Positions 56,501-62,843 of a stretch of DNA of 62,843 bases are shown piece by piece (position 1 is the first letter of the stretch; every line of letters begins with the position of its first letter). Both the position numbers and the translations under genes were made by a program. Location of the stretch: assembly GCA_007125985.1 (NCBI GenBank), contig SLCE01000084.1, forward strand, positions 1 to 62,843. The letters are read 5' to 3'. Under the pieces are notes generated by a model, which ran no database searches, had not been told where the DNA came from, and saw only the letters and a program-made list of their open reading frames with translations. The stretch comes from Ectothiorhodospiraceae bacterium. Lineage in GTDB: Bacteria > Pseudomonadota > Gammaproteobacteria > Nitrococcales > Aquisalimonadaceae.

Positions 56501-56829
56501 CCGCCGTGGATGCGCTCGAGGATGTCTGACAGGCGCAGGATGGACGTCATCAGCGTCTCCTCCGCCTGCTCCACCTGGCCGGTTTCGCCGGCCATCATGG
56601 CTTCCACCAGCCGCTCCATCTCCTCGGCCAGCAGCGAGGCGCCCTCGAGCTCCAACATCTGCAGGGTGCCGTAGACCTGGTGCAGGTAGCTGCCGCAGAA
56701 GCGCAAACGGGTGCGATCACTCCGGTCCTGGCTGTATTCATCCAGCGCCTGGGCGGCCTGACGCAAGGTCTCGTCAAGTTCCTTTCTGACCCAGCCCAGG
56801 GTCGTGCGATCGAATTCCGTTCTAGTCAT
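50551..56829 (-). CDS. chpA: Hybrid CheA-type histidine kinase ChpA
   Basis: The 2092-residue protein is the central kinase of the Pil-Chp system. Two degenerate HPt-like regions lie in the first 600 residues. Canonical HPt domains carry His705, His1069, His1219 and His1359 in xHTLxGxAR-type motifs. A dimerisation helix (about 1440-1560), an HATPase domain (RNAVAHGIE near 1676; DDGAGMD near 1719) and a CheW domain follow. A C-terminal receiver has Asp2017 (LLDIEMPRMDGYE). An acidic linker holds 12 Ala-Glu-Ser repeats (944-980). The start is ATG, with TTG three codons upstream as an alternative. Confidence 0.95.
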   Translation of the reverse strand: MTRTEFDRTTLGWVRKELDETLRQAAQALDEYSQDRSDRTRLRFCGSYLHQVYGTLQMLELEGASLLAEEMERLVEAMMAGETGQVEQAEETLMTSILRLSDILERIHGGEPDSTVRYRMLLNELRAARGEAALPESALFRPDLADADRPERVRDPAARPLSEVARTHRHQYQRALLGVIRGQQLEHSLSAMAKVLEALDGAAQRGSQAELWWAAAGVVDGLRTGSLAPDSDLKGLLGQVDRQIRRVIDEGDDAFRANPPETLLKDLLYQVLRAGPATERLIAIQAHFGLQPAEPSQEGEPGGFGPGSEILSSVSAAIREDVTSIKDALDLHARGAQKDPARLEDAAADLDRVADTLGMLGLGAPRRVAKEQAKVLKRLADGETGDDAVYMNIARALLYVEAALDGLLRGDARPEETQAEDAGSADLDDQDLFDLEYRAVYQNAVREAVADIGHVKEAIIRFIDRGDHDALQQLPGLAARLQGALNMLDLERAAQLFQEMGEYIEQHVLEPGAVPEAEVLDPLADTITSLEYYLEAVLERRRGRDEILDVAEDSLAALQRLAEAPVAREPGQTEAEPVTAEVADAPAEVDEPAAESSGPAAVSDQDAAAAGQACAAETEVAVPVASEDSGLAAEPPPAAPRPRTGAPGGVNLDVAVASEELDDEILEIFLEEVEELMETLHQEYPRWKADPGNEDALAATRRMFHTLKGSGRLAGALLLGEVAWGNERLLNRIIDGQLQTSPEIHALMDRSIAAIPQLVRQIKGEAEPEVDARALLLEADRLADPQHHAEQDAAEAAAASAGAAAEDAGVRVPEPPVSTASPDQVEGPASEDMGAEAASDEPVEPASPADGADAEQEPGADSQPQSLASDHDAPMQDADEGMPELEFELSEPDGAEDNLQGLADALASDADREETTSSTMEEAEPGTDFGEFSLDEDLEPDFDLSAESAESAESAESAESAESAESAESAESAESAESAELSETGLWSASVDEVPTPQDAAADSADSAAGSTGDQTADDESVPALDPTLYEIFSNETSDHLAVVSAYLEEARQDTDARAVPDTLTRALHTLAGSARMAGVARVAELGRRLELLGDARREAETPLEDEDLALLEAGAARIQELVDALGDIRESQPDIDDLLARIEARHHAVLAEPAAETVDSATAAEAPTTDEPEVDQELVELFLDEADDILQFLEGTLVRWDDEAGQEGAVAELQRSLHTLKGGARLARFETIGDLCHTLESLAVDVETHRIAADDAFFELLQTCLERLAAMVDAARNGDSPASADDLIQVIRDLRSQAGGAAETPASADSAAGRDSELVDVFLEESTEILQSIEQAQQAWMEETDSRRLVQDIQRALHTLKGGARMAGFGPMGDLAHAVETLLIGVDEGRVEAGPALFELLEQCHDRLHQMREHAAQGVAMVAPQDLLQTISDLEAGRPALEPAAATAAPVPEVSGEPPAAEVPAPAARAVAEPALPRQGSDMVRVRADLLDNLVNYAGEVSIYRARLDQQVGAIGFNLAELDQTVSRLRSQLRTMEIETEAQILYRYEREHENDSLEQDFDPLELDRFSHLQELSRALSESVNDLGSIQSMLDNLSREAETLLLQQSRVNTELQDGLMRTRMVPFANLASRLRRIVRQTAQELGKKAQIKLQGAQGEMDRTVLERVTAPLEHMLRNAVAHGIEKPADRLAAGKDEAGHITIALDREGADVVLRVTDDGAGMDLDAIRRKALEQGMMREESALSDREVMQFVVEQGFSTAQTVTQISGRGVGLDVVNSEIKQLGGTLELDSSPGKGSRFTIRLPFTLAMNQALLCAAGEQSYAIPLSSIDGVVRLTRDQLETYFAQGEQARYHYAGQDYRVTSLATLLGTGEPNLGSIGRRIPVVLVQTGEQRLAVQVDELQGNREIVVKSVGRQISSVPGIFGATILADGRVVLILDISALARVGTVVEQPAEPEDAHEDVDREPLIMVVDDSITMRKVATRLLERNHMQVVTAKDGVDAVARLQEQIPDAMLLDIEMPRMDGYELATHMRNDERLREIPIIMITSRTGEKHRQRAMDIGVNRYIGKPYQENDLLENLRELLGERHGRRR
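53891..53998 (-). repeat. Perfect 9-bp tandem repeat, 12 copies, inside chpA
   Basis: The unit TCTGCGGAC (plus strand) is repeated 12 times without a mismatch. On the coding strand each unit encodes Ser-Ala-Glu, giving an acidic low-complexity linker between the first and second canonical HPt domains. Because the unit is a multiple of three, copy-number changes keep the reading frame. The identity of all copies suggests recent expansion. Confidence 0.97.
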
Positions 56830-56841
56830 TGGGAGCAACCG

Positions 56842-57756
56842 TCACAGTTCATCTCGTCGCCGGTAGGCGAGCACATCCCAGCGGTTCCGTACCCGCTCCA
56901 TATCCGCGCGCTGCCATCCCACCAGCTCACCGGCGCCCAGCACGAGGACACCACCCGGGCGCAGATGATGCACGAGGCCGTCAGCGATGGCCTGGCGCCG
57001 GCCGCGATCAAAGTAGATCAGCAGGTTCTGGCAATAGATCACATCCGCTTCCTGAGAACCCAGCCGGCCTGCGTCCATGATATTCATCTGTGCGAAGCAC
57101 ACACGTCGACGCAGGCGCTGCGCCACACGCAGACGGCCGCCCTCAACCGTTTCAAAGTACCGGGTCAGGTAGTCGTCCGGCAGTTCCCGCGCCCGACGTT
57201 GGCCGTAAAGCCCCGCGCGCGCCGTGGCCAGGGACTGGAGACTGATATCGGTCCCGGTGACGCCGAAGTTCTGCGGACAACCGGCGGCATGCAGGAAGCG
57301 GTCCAGCACCATGGCCAGCGTATACGCCTCCTCGCCCGTAGAGCAGCCCGCGCTCCATACGTGGACAGCGTCGTCGGGCGCGCGCGCGGCCATGCGCTCG
57401 GGGAAAACCTGCTGGGTGAGGAATTCCAGGGCCCGGGGATCGCGCAGGAAATGGGTCTCGTGCACCGTCAGGCGGTCGACCAGGGCCGCCCATTCCACGT
57501 TGCCCCGCACACCGGACGTGAGGTACCGGTAATAGTCTTCATGGGTATGGAAGCCGGCCTCGCGCATACGCAGGCCAACGCTGGTCACCAGGAACGACCG
57601 ACGCGCCGCCGGCATGGACATCCCTGTGCGGGATTCGATCAGGGCCGCCCAGCGGGCAAACTCCTGCTCGTCCATGTCCGGCAGGGCGTCGGACGGATGC
57701 CAGTCGTTCCGGTACGGAATCGCAGCATTCATGGGCACGATCCGCGCATCGCTCAA
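56842..57756 (-). CDS. pilK: CheR-like methyltransferase PilK
   Basis: This 304-residue chemoreceptor methyltransferase has an N-terminal helical CheR domain and the SAM-binding core VWSAGCSTGEEAYTLAM and VTGTDIS. VIYCQNLLIYFD corresponds to the usual CRNVLIYF motif. It would methylate glutamates of the adjacent receptor PilJ, opposed by ChpB. It overlaps the pilJ stop (ATGA) and is followed by chpA after 12 bases, matching the Pseudomonas pilJ-pilK-chpA order. Confidence 0.93.
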   Translation of the reverse strand: MSDARIVPMNAAIPYRNDWHPSDALPDMDEQEFARWAALIESRTGMSMPAARRSFLVTSVGLRMREAGFHTHEDYYRYLTSGVRGNVEWAALVDRLTVHETHFLRDPRALEFLTQQVFPERMAARAPDDAVHVWSAGCSTGEEAYTLAMVLDRFLHAAGCPQNFGVTGTDISLQSLATARAGLYGQRRARELPDDYLTRYFETVEGGRLRVAQRLRRRVCFAQMNIMDAGRLGSQEADVIYCQNLLIYFDRGRRQAIADGLVHHLRPGGVLVLGAGELVGWQRADMERVRNRWDVLAYRRRDEL

Positions 57757-59795
57757 TCAGGCAGCTTGAAGCCGGCCACCGAGTTCCGCAGGTCGTTGGC
57801 CAGATCCGCCAGGTTCCCGATGGAGGTGGCCGTCTCGTTGGTGCCGGCCGAGGTCTGCGAGGTGATCTCCTGGATAACGTTCATGGTGTCGGAGATGTTG
57901 CCGGCCGCCTGAGCCTGCTGACGTGCCGCCTCGGAGATGTTCTGGATCAAACCGGCCAGTTGCTGCGAGGTGGTTTCGATTTCGCGCAGTGCCTCGCCGG
58001 CATCCTCCGCCAGCCGTGCACCGCTGACCACACCGGCGGTGGACTGCTCCATCGAGATCACCGCTTCGTTGGTGTCCGTCTGGATAGTCTTCACCAGGGC
58101 CTCGATCTGCTTGGTGGCATTACCGGAACGCTCAGCCAGACGCTGCACTTCGTCGGCCACCACCGCGAAGCCGCGGCCGGCCTCCCCGGCCATGGCCGCC
58201 TGAATCGAGGCGTTCAGCGCCAGGATGTTGGTCTGGTCGGCGATGTCGTTGATCAGCTCCACGATGTTACCGATCTCCTGGGAGGACTCGCCCAGCCGCT
58301 TGATCCGCTTGGAGGTCTCCTGGATCTGTTCACGGATGGTGTCCATGCCGTCGATAGTGCGGCGCACGGTGTCGGCCCCTTTGTGGGCCAGTTCCACCGA
58401 GCGGCGGGCCACGTCGGCGGACTCTTCGGAGTTGCGCGACACCTGGTCGATGGAAACCGCCATCTCGTTGATAGCCGCGGATGCCGCGGTGATCTGATGC
58501 GCCTGGTGATCAGACGCTTCAGCCAGGTGCATGGCCGTTGCCTGCGTCTGCTGGGCCGCGGAGGACACCTGCACCGAGGTCTCGTTAATGGTGGTTACCA
58601 GGCTGCGCAGGGCTTCGATGGAGTCGTTAAAGGCGTCACCGATGGCGCCGGTGAATTCCTCACCCACCGATGCCTGCACCGTCAGATCACCCTCGGACAG
58701 ACCCTGAATTTCATCCAGCAGGTCAAGAATCGCTTGCTGATTCTGCTTGGCGGCTGCGTCCGCCTTCTCCCTTTCCTCACGCTGGGCGGCAAGTTCCCGG
58801 CCCGCGATGATGCGGTCGAGCACAATGCGCAACAACAGCAGCACAGTGAACAGACCGCCGAGCACAAAACCGAACCACCACTTAACAGGCCGCTCTTCAG
58901 GCAGATCACGGAACACGGCCAGCAGGTTCCCGGTGTCCGCCTCCAGGTTACCGGACAGCATGGAGATCCACACCGCGGCGTCATGCACCATGTAGATCTC
59001 CACCGAATCTTCGATCACCGGCATCACCTCCGCCTCCACATTGGAGGCGGTGCGCTGCGCCTGCTCCAGCAGGCGCATCACCTCAGGGTCAGTGATGGTG
59101 GCATCGGCACGCAGGCCTTCGATGGAATCGTTCAGCCTCTCGAGGTTCTCGAGCAGATTGCGGTTCACTGTGGTGCGACCGAGGATACCGCGCGCCATGG
59201 CGTCGAGGTCACGACCAATCCCCTGGATCGCCAACATACCCTGACTGGCGAGGAACACCTGCTCCGGATTAGCGCCGGTTTCCGCGAGGCGGCCGGCCAC
59301 CAGTTCCAGTTCACGCTCCAGCTGAGGGACCTCGAAGCGCAGAAACTGCTCTGTCATGCGGACGAGACCAAGGGTGAGTTCCTCGCGCTCCAGGATGACA
59401 TCCACATATTGACGGGAGACATCCCACAGGCCGCCAGCGCGTTCAAGGCTGGCCACGGTGCTCTCACTGTACTCGGTTGCGGGAGGCAGCCCGGTTTCCG
59501 GGTTGCCACTCTCCAGGGCGCGGATGTTACGTTCCAGCTCGGCCCGGGCAGCCGCCAGGCGAGAAAACGCCCCCGCATCGCCTGCCACAGCCTCCAGGGT
59601 GTTCCTGGCTATACTCTGGGTGGCCACTCGAGCACCCTCGGTGCGCGCGGTGTACTCCTCATCGAAGTTGCTGTAGTACACCACATAGGCAAAGCTGCCC
59701 ACCGTGAGCAACACCGCAAGCAGCGCCAGGCCACCGATGACATTGGTCGCCAGGCGCAGCTTGCTTTGCTGACCCTTTTTATCCGCACCCTTCAT
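57753..59795 (-). CDS. pilJ: Type IV pilus methyl-accepting chemoreceptor PilJ
   Basis: The 680-residue receptor has a cytoplasmic N-terminus, a first transmembrane helix (about 16-41), a periplasmic helical PilJ-type sensor region and a second helix (about 304-327). A HAMP-like stretch and a long coiled signalling domain follow. The hairpin tip, LINDIADQTNILALNASIQAA with GRGFAVVADEVQRLAERS, is intact. In P. aeruginosa, PilJ senses surface contact through pilins and controls twitching and cAMP. The same role is inferred here from synteny and sequence. Confidence 0.94.
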   Translation of the reverse strand: MKGADKKGQQSKLRLATNVIGGLALLAVLLTVGSFAYVVYYSNFDEEYTARTEGARVATQSIARNTLEAVAGDAGAFSRLAAARAELERNIRALESGNPETGLPPATEYSESTVASLERAGGLWDVSRQYVDVILEREELTLGLVRMTEQFLRFEVPQLERELELVAGRLAETGANPEQVFLASQGMLAIQGIGRDLDAMARGILGRTTVNRNLLENLERLNDSIEGLRADATITDPEVMRLLEQAQRTASNVEAEVMPVIEDSVEIYMVHDAAVWISMLSGNLEADTGNLLAVFRDLPEERPVKWWFGFVLGGLFTVLLLLRIVLDRIIAGRELAAQREEREKADAAAKQNQQAILDLLDEIQGLSEGDLTVQASVGEEFTGAIGDAFNDSIEALRSLVTTINETSVQVSSAAQQTQATAMHLAEASDHQAHQITAASAAINEMAVSIDQVSRNSEESADVARRSVELAHKGADTVRRTIDGMDTIREQIQETSKRIKRLGESSQEIGNIVELINDIADQTNILALNASIQAAMAGEAGRGFAVVADEVQRLAERSGNATKQIEALVKTIQTDTNEAVISMEQSTAGVVSGARLAEDAGEALREIETTSQQLAGLIQNISEAARQQAQAAGNISDTMNVIQEITSQTSAGTNETATSIGNLADLANDLRNSVAGFKLPD

Positions 59796-59871
59796 GGTTG
59801 TTGTTCCTCCAGAAAAAATCCGCCCCGCGCAGGGGTCGTTCGGTCCTGTCCCGCCCGGACGTCCCGTGCGT

Positions 59872-60423
59872 TCATCCAGCCACCTTCAGAAACTGCGGGT
59901 GATGGGCGAGCGCCTCCATGCTGAACAGCAGCCAGGACGTTCCCCGCGCATCGCCAAAGCTACCGTTGACGTACGGCTCCAGATTGGCCGACAGATCGTC
60001 TGGAACGCCTCCGCGCTGGTCTTCCTGAAAATGCCGCATGCCAAAGACCTCATCCACGAGCAGCCCGGTGAAAACATCGTCAACGTCGATCACCAGGACG
60101 CGGCTGCTTCGGGTGAGACTGGCCGGCATTTCCTCCAGGTAGGCGCTGAGATCCATCACGGGCAGCAGGTTCCCCCGTACGTTCGCAATGCCGCGCACCC
60201 ATGGCCGGGTGCGCGGCACCGGCGCCAGCTCCGGGAACCTCAACAGTTCCACGACCTGGTCCATGGGGGACACGAAATGCCGGGTGCCAAGCCGGAACGC
60301 AACACCTTCCCACAGGGCCTGGTGCTCTTCCTGAGCAGGCAACTCGGCCGCATGCGCCCGGCCCAGTCGCTCCAGTTCCAGAAGCGCCCTGAAGGCGGAA
60401 TGCTGGTCCACGGTTGCTTCCAT
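59872..60423 (-). CDS. pilI: CheW-like adaptor protein PilI
   Basis: The 183-residue CheW-domain protein contains GTRHFVSPMDQVVELLRFPELAPVPRTRPWVRGIANVRGNLLPVMDLSAYL, quoted here in separable blocks: MDQVVELLRFPELAPVP and VRGIANVRGNLLPVMDL. It couples PilJ to ChpA. The ATG at 60423 has GGGGGC upstream; it lies 16 bases after pilH. The pilH-pilI-pilJ order matches Pseudomonas. Confidence 0.93.
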   Translation of the reverse strand: MEATVDQHSAFRALLELERLGRAHAAELPAQEEHQALWEGVAFRLGTRHFVSPMDQVVELLRFPELAPVPRTRPWVRGIANVRGNLLPVMDLSAYLEEMPASLTRSSRVLVIDVDDVFTGLLVDEVFGMRHFQEDQRGGVPDDLSANLEPYVNGSFGDARGTSWLLFSMEALAHHPQFLKVAG

Positions 60424-60439
60424 CGTGCCCCCTGCCAAC

Positions 60440-60805
60440 TCAGCCGCCCAAGGCTTCCTTGACCTTCGCAATCAGGTCCGGCTCTGTCACCGGTTTGGTG
60501 AGGTAGTCCCGCGCCCCCTGCCGCATGCCCCAGATGCGATCAGTGTCCTGGTCCTTGGTGCTGATAATGACGATGGGAATGGACGCAGTGGCCGGATCCT
60601 TGCTCAACTTCCGGGTGGCCTGGAACCCATTGACGCCGGGCATCACGATATCCATGAGAATCAAGTCCGGGGCCACGGAATGGGCCAAATTAATACCGTC
60701 TTCGCCGCTATCGGCGACACTGACCTCATAACCGTGCTTTTCCAGCATGCCCCGAAGCACGTGGGTTTCCGTTGGGGAATCGTCAACGATCAATACCCGA
60801 GCCAT
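60440..60805 (-). CDS. pilH: Response regulator PilH
   Basis: This 121-residue single-domain CheY-like receiver has the acidic pocket VDD (8-9 and following), the phospho-acceptor Asp52 (LILMDIVMPG) and the C-terminal YLTKP lysine motif. Length and sequence match Pseudomonas PilH, which modulates pilus retraction and acts as a phosphate sink or brake. The ATG at 60805 has GGAGAA upstream. There is no DNA-binding domain. Confidence 0.94.
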   Translation of the reverse strand: MARVLIVDDSPTETHVLRGMLEKHGYEVSVADSGEDGINLAHSVAPDLILMDIVMPGVNGFQATRKLSKDPATASIPIVIISTKDQDTDRIWGMRQGARDYLTKPVTEPDLIAKVKEALGG

Positions 60806-60945
60806 TACTCTATTCTCCAAGTCTTCATATGAGTTCCGACAAATCGACACCGCAACCCGGCACCAGTCGCAGGGCGACGTAGCGGCGTCAGGCCGCTTAC
60901 CATGTTCATCCTGCTACTGCCCACCCCGGGAAACCGTGTAATGCG

Positions 60946-61350
60946 TCACGCAGCCTGATTCATGTGGCGCTTGATGGCACCAAGCAATTCCTCGCGCGTG
61001 AACGGCTTGGTGAGATACTGCTCCGACCCCACAATCCGCCCCCGCGCACGATCAAACAGCCCGTCCTTACTGGACAGCATGATCACCGGCGTCTTCTTGA
61101 ATATCTGGTTATGCTTGATCAGGGCGCAGGTTTGGTAGCCATCCAAGCGCGGCATCATGATGTCGATAAAGATGATCTCCGGTTTCAGATCGGCGATCTT
61201 TGACAATGCCTCGAACCCGTCCGTGGCAGTGATGACTTCACATCCTTCCTTTTTCAGCAGGGTTTCCGCGGTGCGCCTGATGGTCTTGCTGTCGTCGATG
61301 ACCATCACCTTCAAGCCCGCCAGTCCGTTTTGTTCGCTTTCCTTATCCAC
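60946..61350 (-). CDS. pilG: Response regulator PilG
   Basis: This 134-residue CheY-like receiver is strikingly close to Pseudomonas PilG, with LKVMVIDDSKTIRRTAETLL and phospho-acceptor Asp63 in IFIDIMMPRLDGYQTCALIK. LTKPFTREELLGAIKRH follows near the end. It signals to the pilus extension machinery. The start is GTG at 61350, with GGGGGAG just upstream; longer open sequence upstream is not conserved. pilG is the first gene of the operon and diverges from gshB. Confidence 0.93.
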   Translation of the reverse strand: MDKESEQNGLAGLKVMVIDDSKTIRRTAETLLKKEGCEVITATDGFEALSKIADLKPEIIFIDIMMPRLDGYQTCALIKHNQIFKKTPVIMLSSKDGLFDRARGRIVGSEQYLTKPFTREELLGAIKRHMNQAA

Positions 61351-61555
61351 CGAACTCCCCCGAGATCCTTGCGCCGACGCACCGATGCCTCCACCGCGAA
61401 AGCGCCTCCATGCGGCCTGAACAAATGCCGCCAAAGTCTCGTTTCCGCAATGGTTCGCACCTATGTAACATAGACGGTCACCATAATCTACCGAGCACCC
61501 GTTGTCTGTGGCCTGGTCCACATTCCCGGGTCGGCCAACCCCTGGAGTGCTTTCG

Positions 61556-62506
61556 ATGTCGCTACGCATCGGGGTCGTCATGGACCCAATCGCCAGCATC
61601 ACCCCGTACAAGGACACGACACTTGCCATGCTGCTCGCCGCCCAGAAGCGCGGCTGGGAGATCCGCTACATGGAACTGGGCGACCTGCACCTACGCCAGG
61701 GCGAGGCCTGGGCGCATCAGCAGGCGCTTACTGTCCGCGATGACAACAACGATTGGTTCAGCCTGGGGGAAGCCTCCCTGACACCGCTTGCCGAGCTGGA
61801 CATTGTGCTCATGCGCAAGGATCCTCCGGTTGACAGCCAGTTCCTTTACGCCACGCACATTCTGGAACGGGCCGAGGCGGACGGCAGCCTGGTGGTCAAC
61901 CGCCCCCGGGCCCTGCGGGACGCCAATGAGAAACTCTTCACCGCCCACTTCCCCCAGTGTTGCGCGCCCACCATTGTGGACGCTGACCGCCAGCGACTGA
62001 AGGATTTCATCCGCGAGCAGGGCAAGGCCGTACTGAAACCGCTAGACGGCATGGGCGGTCGCTCGATTTTCGTACTTGAGCAGGGCGACCCGAACACGTC
62101 CGTGGTGATTGACACGCTGACTGAGGACGGGGCGCGGTATATCATGGCGCAACGTTTCCTGCCAGAGATCAGCGCCGGCGACAAACGCATCCTGCTGATC
62201 AATGGTGAACCGGTGGACTACGCCCTGGCGCGTATTCCCCAGCACGGCGAAACCCGCGGCAACCTGGCCGCAGGCGGACGCGGTGAAGGTGTGCCGCTGA
62301 GTGACCGGGATCGCTGGATTGTGGAACAGGTCGCGCCCACCCTGCAGCAACGCGGGTTATGGTTTGTCGGTCTGGATGTCATCGGCGACCACCTCACGGA
62401 AATCAATGTCACCAGCCCCACCTGTGTTCGGGAACTGGACCAGATCTACGGGATCGACATCAGCTCCCGGCTTCTGGCATTTCTGGATCAGCAGCGCGGG
62501 GCCTGA
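61556..62506 (+). CDS. gshB: Glutathione synthetase
   Basis: This cytoplasmic ATP-grasp enzyme joins gamma-glutamylcysteine with glycine. The 316-residue protein has the N-terminal IGVVMDPIASITPYKDTTLAML and the ATP-grasp core KPLDGMGGRSIF. RGNLAAGGRGEG and EINVTSPTCVREL form the metal and substrate site. The length matches E. coli GshB. GGAG precedes the ATG. Its location facing pilG, with a tonB-like gene downstream, matches Pseudomonas. Confidence 0.96.
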   Translation: MSLRIGVVMDPIASITPYKDTTLAMLLAAQKRGWEIRYMELGDLHLRQGEAWAHQQALTVRDDNNDWFSLGEASLTPLAELDIVLMRKDPPVDSQFLYATHILERAEADGSLVVNRPRALRDANEKLFTAHFPQCCAPTIVDADRQRLKDFIREQGKAVLKPLDGMGGRSIFVLEQGDPNTSVVIDTLTEDGARYIMAQRFLPEISAGDKRILLINGEPVDYALARIPQHGETRGNLAAGGRGEGVPLSDRDRWIVEQVAPTLQQRGLWFVGLDVIGDHLTEINVTSPTCVRELDQIYGIDISSRLLAFLDQQRGA

Positions 62507-62562
62507 CCGCAACCACGACGGCAGGCCCCGTTGCGCCGGAGGCGTGACCCAAACGGAAGGCA

Positions 62563-62843
62563 ATGAGCGCTAAGATCACCCCGAACGATCGCCTTGGCAT
62601 GACCCTGTTCATGGCCGTTGTGGTCCACGCCCTGGTGATTCTCGGCGTCGGCTTCAGCACGGTCATCCCGGAGCGGGATCTGCCGCCCCTGATCGAGATC
62701 ACGCTAACCCAGTCGCCCACGGACGAGACGCCCGACGACTATGACTTCCTTGCGCCGGAGGACCAGGACGGGGGGGGCACGGTGGACGAGGTGGTGCGCC
62801 CCACCGAGCCCAGCGCACTGGAACCGGACGCCCGCGACATGGA
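62563..62843 (+). CDS. TonB-like energy transducer, partial
   Basis: Only the first 93 residues are present; the gene runs off the right edge. The protein starts with a short cytoplasmic segment and one transmembrane helix (about 14-33), followed by an acidic proline-containing periplasmic stretch. LIEITLTQS after the helix is like TonB N-termini, and GGAAGG lies before the ATG. In P. aeruginosa the gene beside gshB is tonB3, required for twitching motility, so a TonB3-like role is likely. The diagnostic C-terminal domain is outside the window. Confidence 0.75.
   Translation, partial: MSAKITPNDRLGMTLFMAVVVHALVILGVGFSTVIPERDLPPLIEITLTQSPTDETPDDYDFLAPEDQDGGGTVDEVVRPTEPSALEPDARDM

Overview
The window is 62.8 kb of GC-rich chromosomal DNA packed with core metabolic genes. 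Several gene orders are classic for Gammaproteobacteria: ygfB-pepP-ubiH-ubiI facing zapA-ssrS-fau, tkt-epd-pgk, lgt-thyA-folA, ilvA facing rpiA, and tonB-gshB next to a complete pilGHIJK-chpABC cluster. Protein sequences and synteny point to a Pseudomonas-like or Ectothiorhodospiraceae/Chromatiales-like gammaproteobacterium; the exact taxon is inference. I saw no rRNA, tRNA, prophage, insertion sequence or CRISPR array.

Layout. 1-5.4 kb (minus): gph (cut by the window edge), rpe, two ubiquinone hydroxylases, pepP, ygfB. 5.6-7.6 kb (plus): a ZapB-like coiled coil, zapA, 6S RNA, fau and an EVE-domain protein. 7.7-13.9 kb (plus): a Bax-like glucosaminidase, an M23 endopeptidase, two Slp lipoproteins and tex. 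14-16.5 kb: ilvA facing rpiA plus a DUF2905 membrane protein. 16.6-20.6 kb (minus): a valine/isobutyryl-CoA degradation operon. 20.7-29.2 kb (minus): a branched-chain-amino-acid-type ABC transporter enclosed by two acyl-CoA ligase genes. 29.5-32 kb (plus): a Crp/Fnr regulator and a third acyl-CoA ligase. 32.2-36.8 kb (plus): lgt, thyA, folA, then a MerR/B12-like regulator overlapping a photolyase. 36.9-40 kb: a SulP anion transporter, a CsoR-family repressor and purC. 40-44.3 kb (minus): tkt-epd-pgk. 44.6-48.3 kb (plus): metK, an SAH riboswitch, ahcY, metF. 48.3-61.4 kb (minus): the Pil-Chp type IV pilus chemosensory operon running into rsmE. 61.5 kb to the end (plus): gshB and the start of a TonB-like gene.

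How parts work together. metK-ahcY-metF forms a methyl-cycle block with a clear SAH riboswitch before ahcY. The Pil-Chp genes form a full two-response-regulator chemosensory pathway; its kinase ChpA carries a perfect 12-copy 9-bp tandem repeat. The most interesting regulatory signal is a pair of similar 16-bp palindromes. One sits in the sulP promoter and one in the promoter of the adjacent CsoR-family gene, each overlapping the -10 box in the same way. The encoded repressor has two cysteines but lacks the usual histidine ligand. Together these suggest a small thiol- or persulfide-responsive anion-transport circuit. I see no wholly novel multigene system; most of the window is well-known housekeeping DNA.
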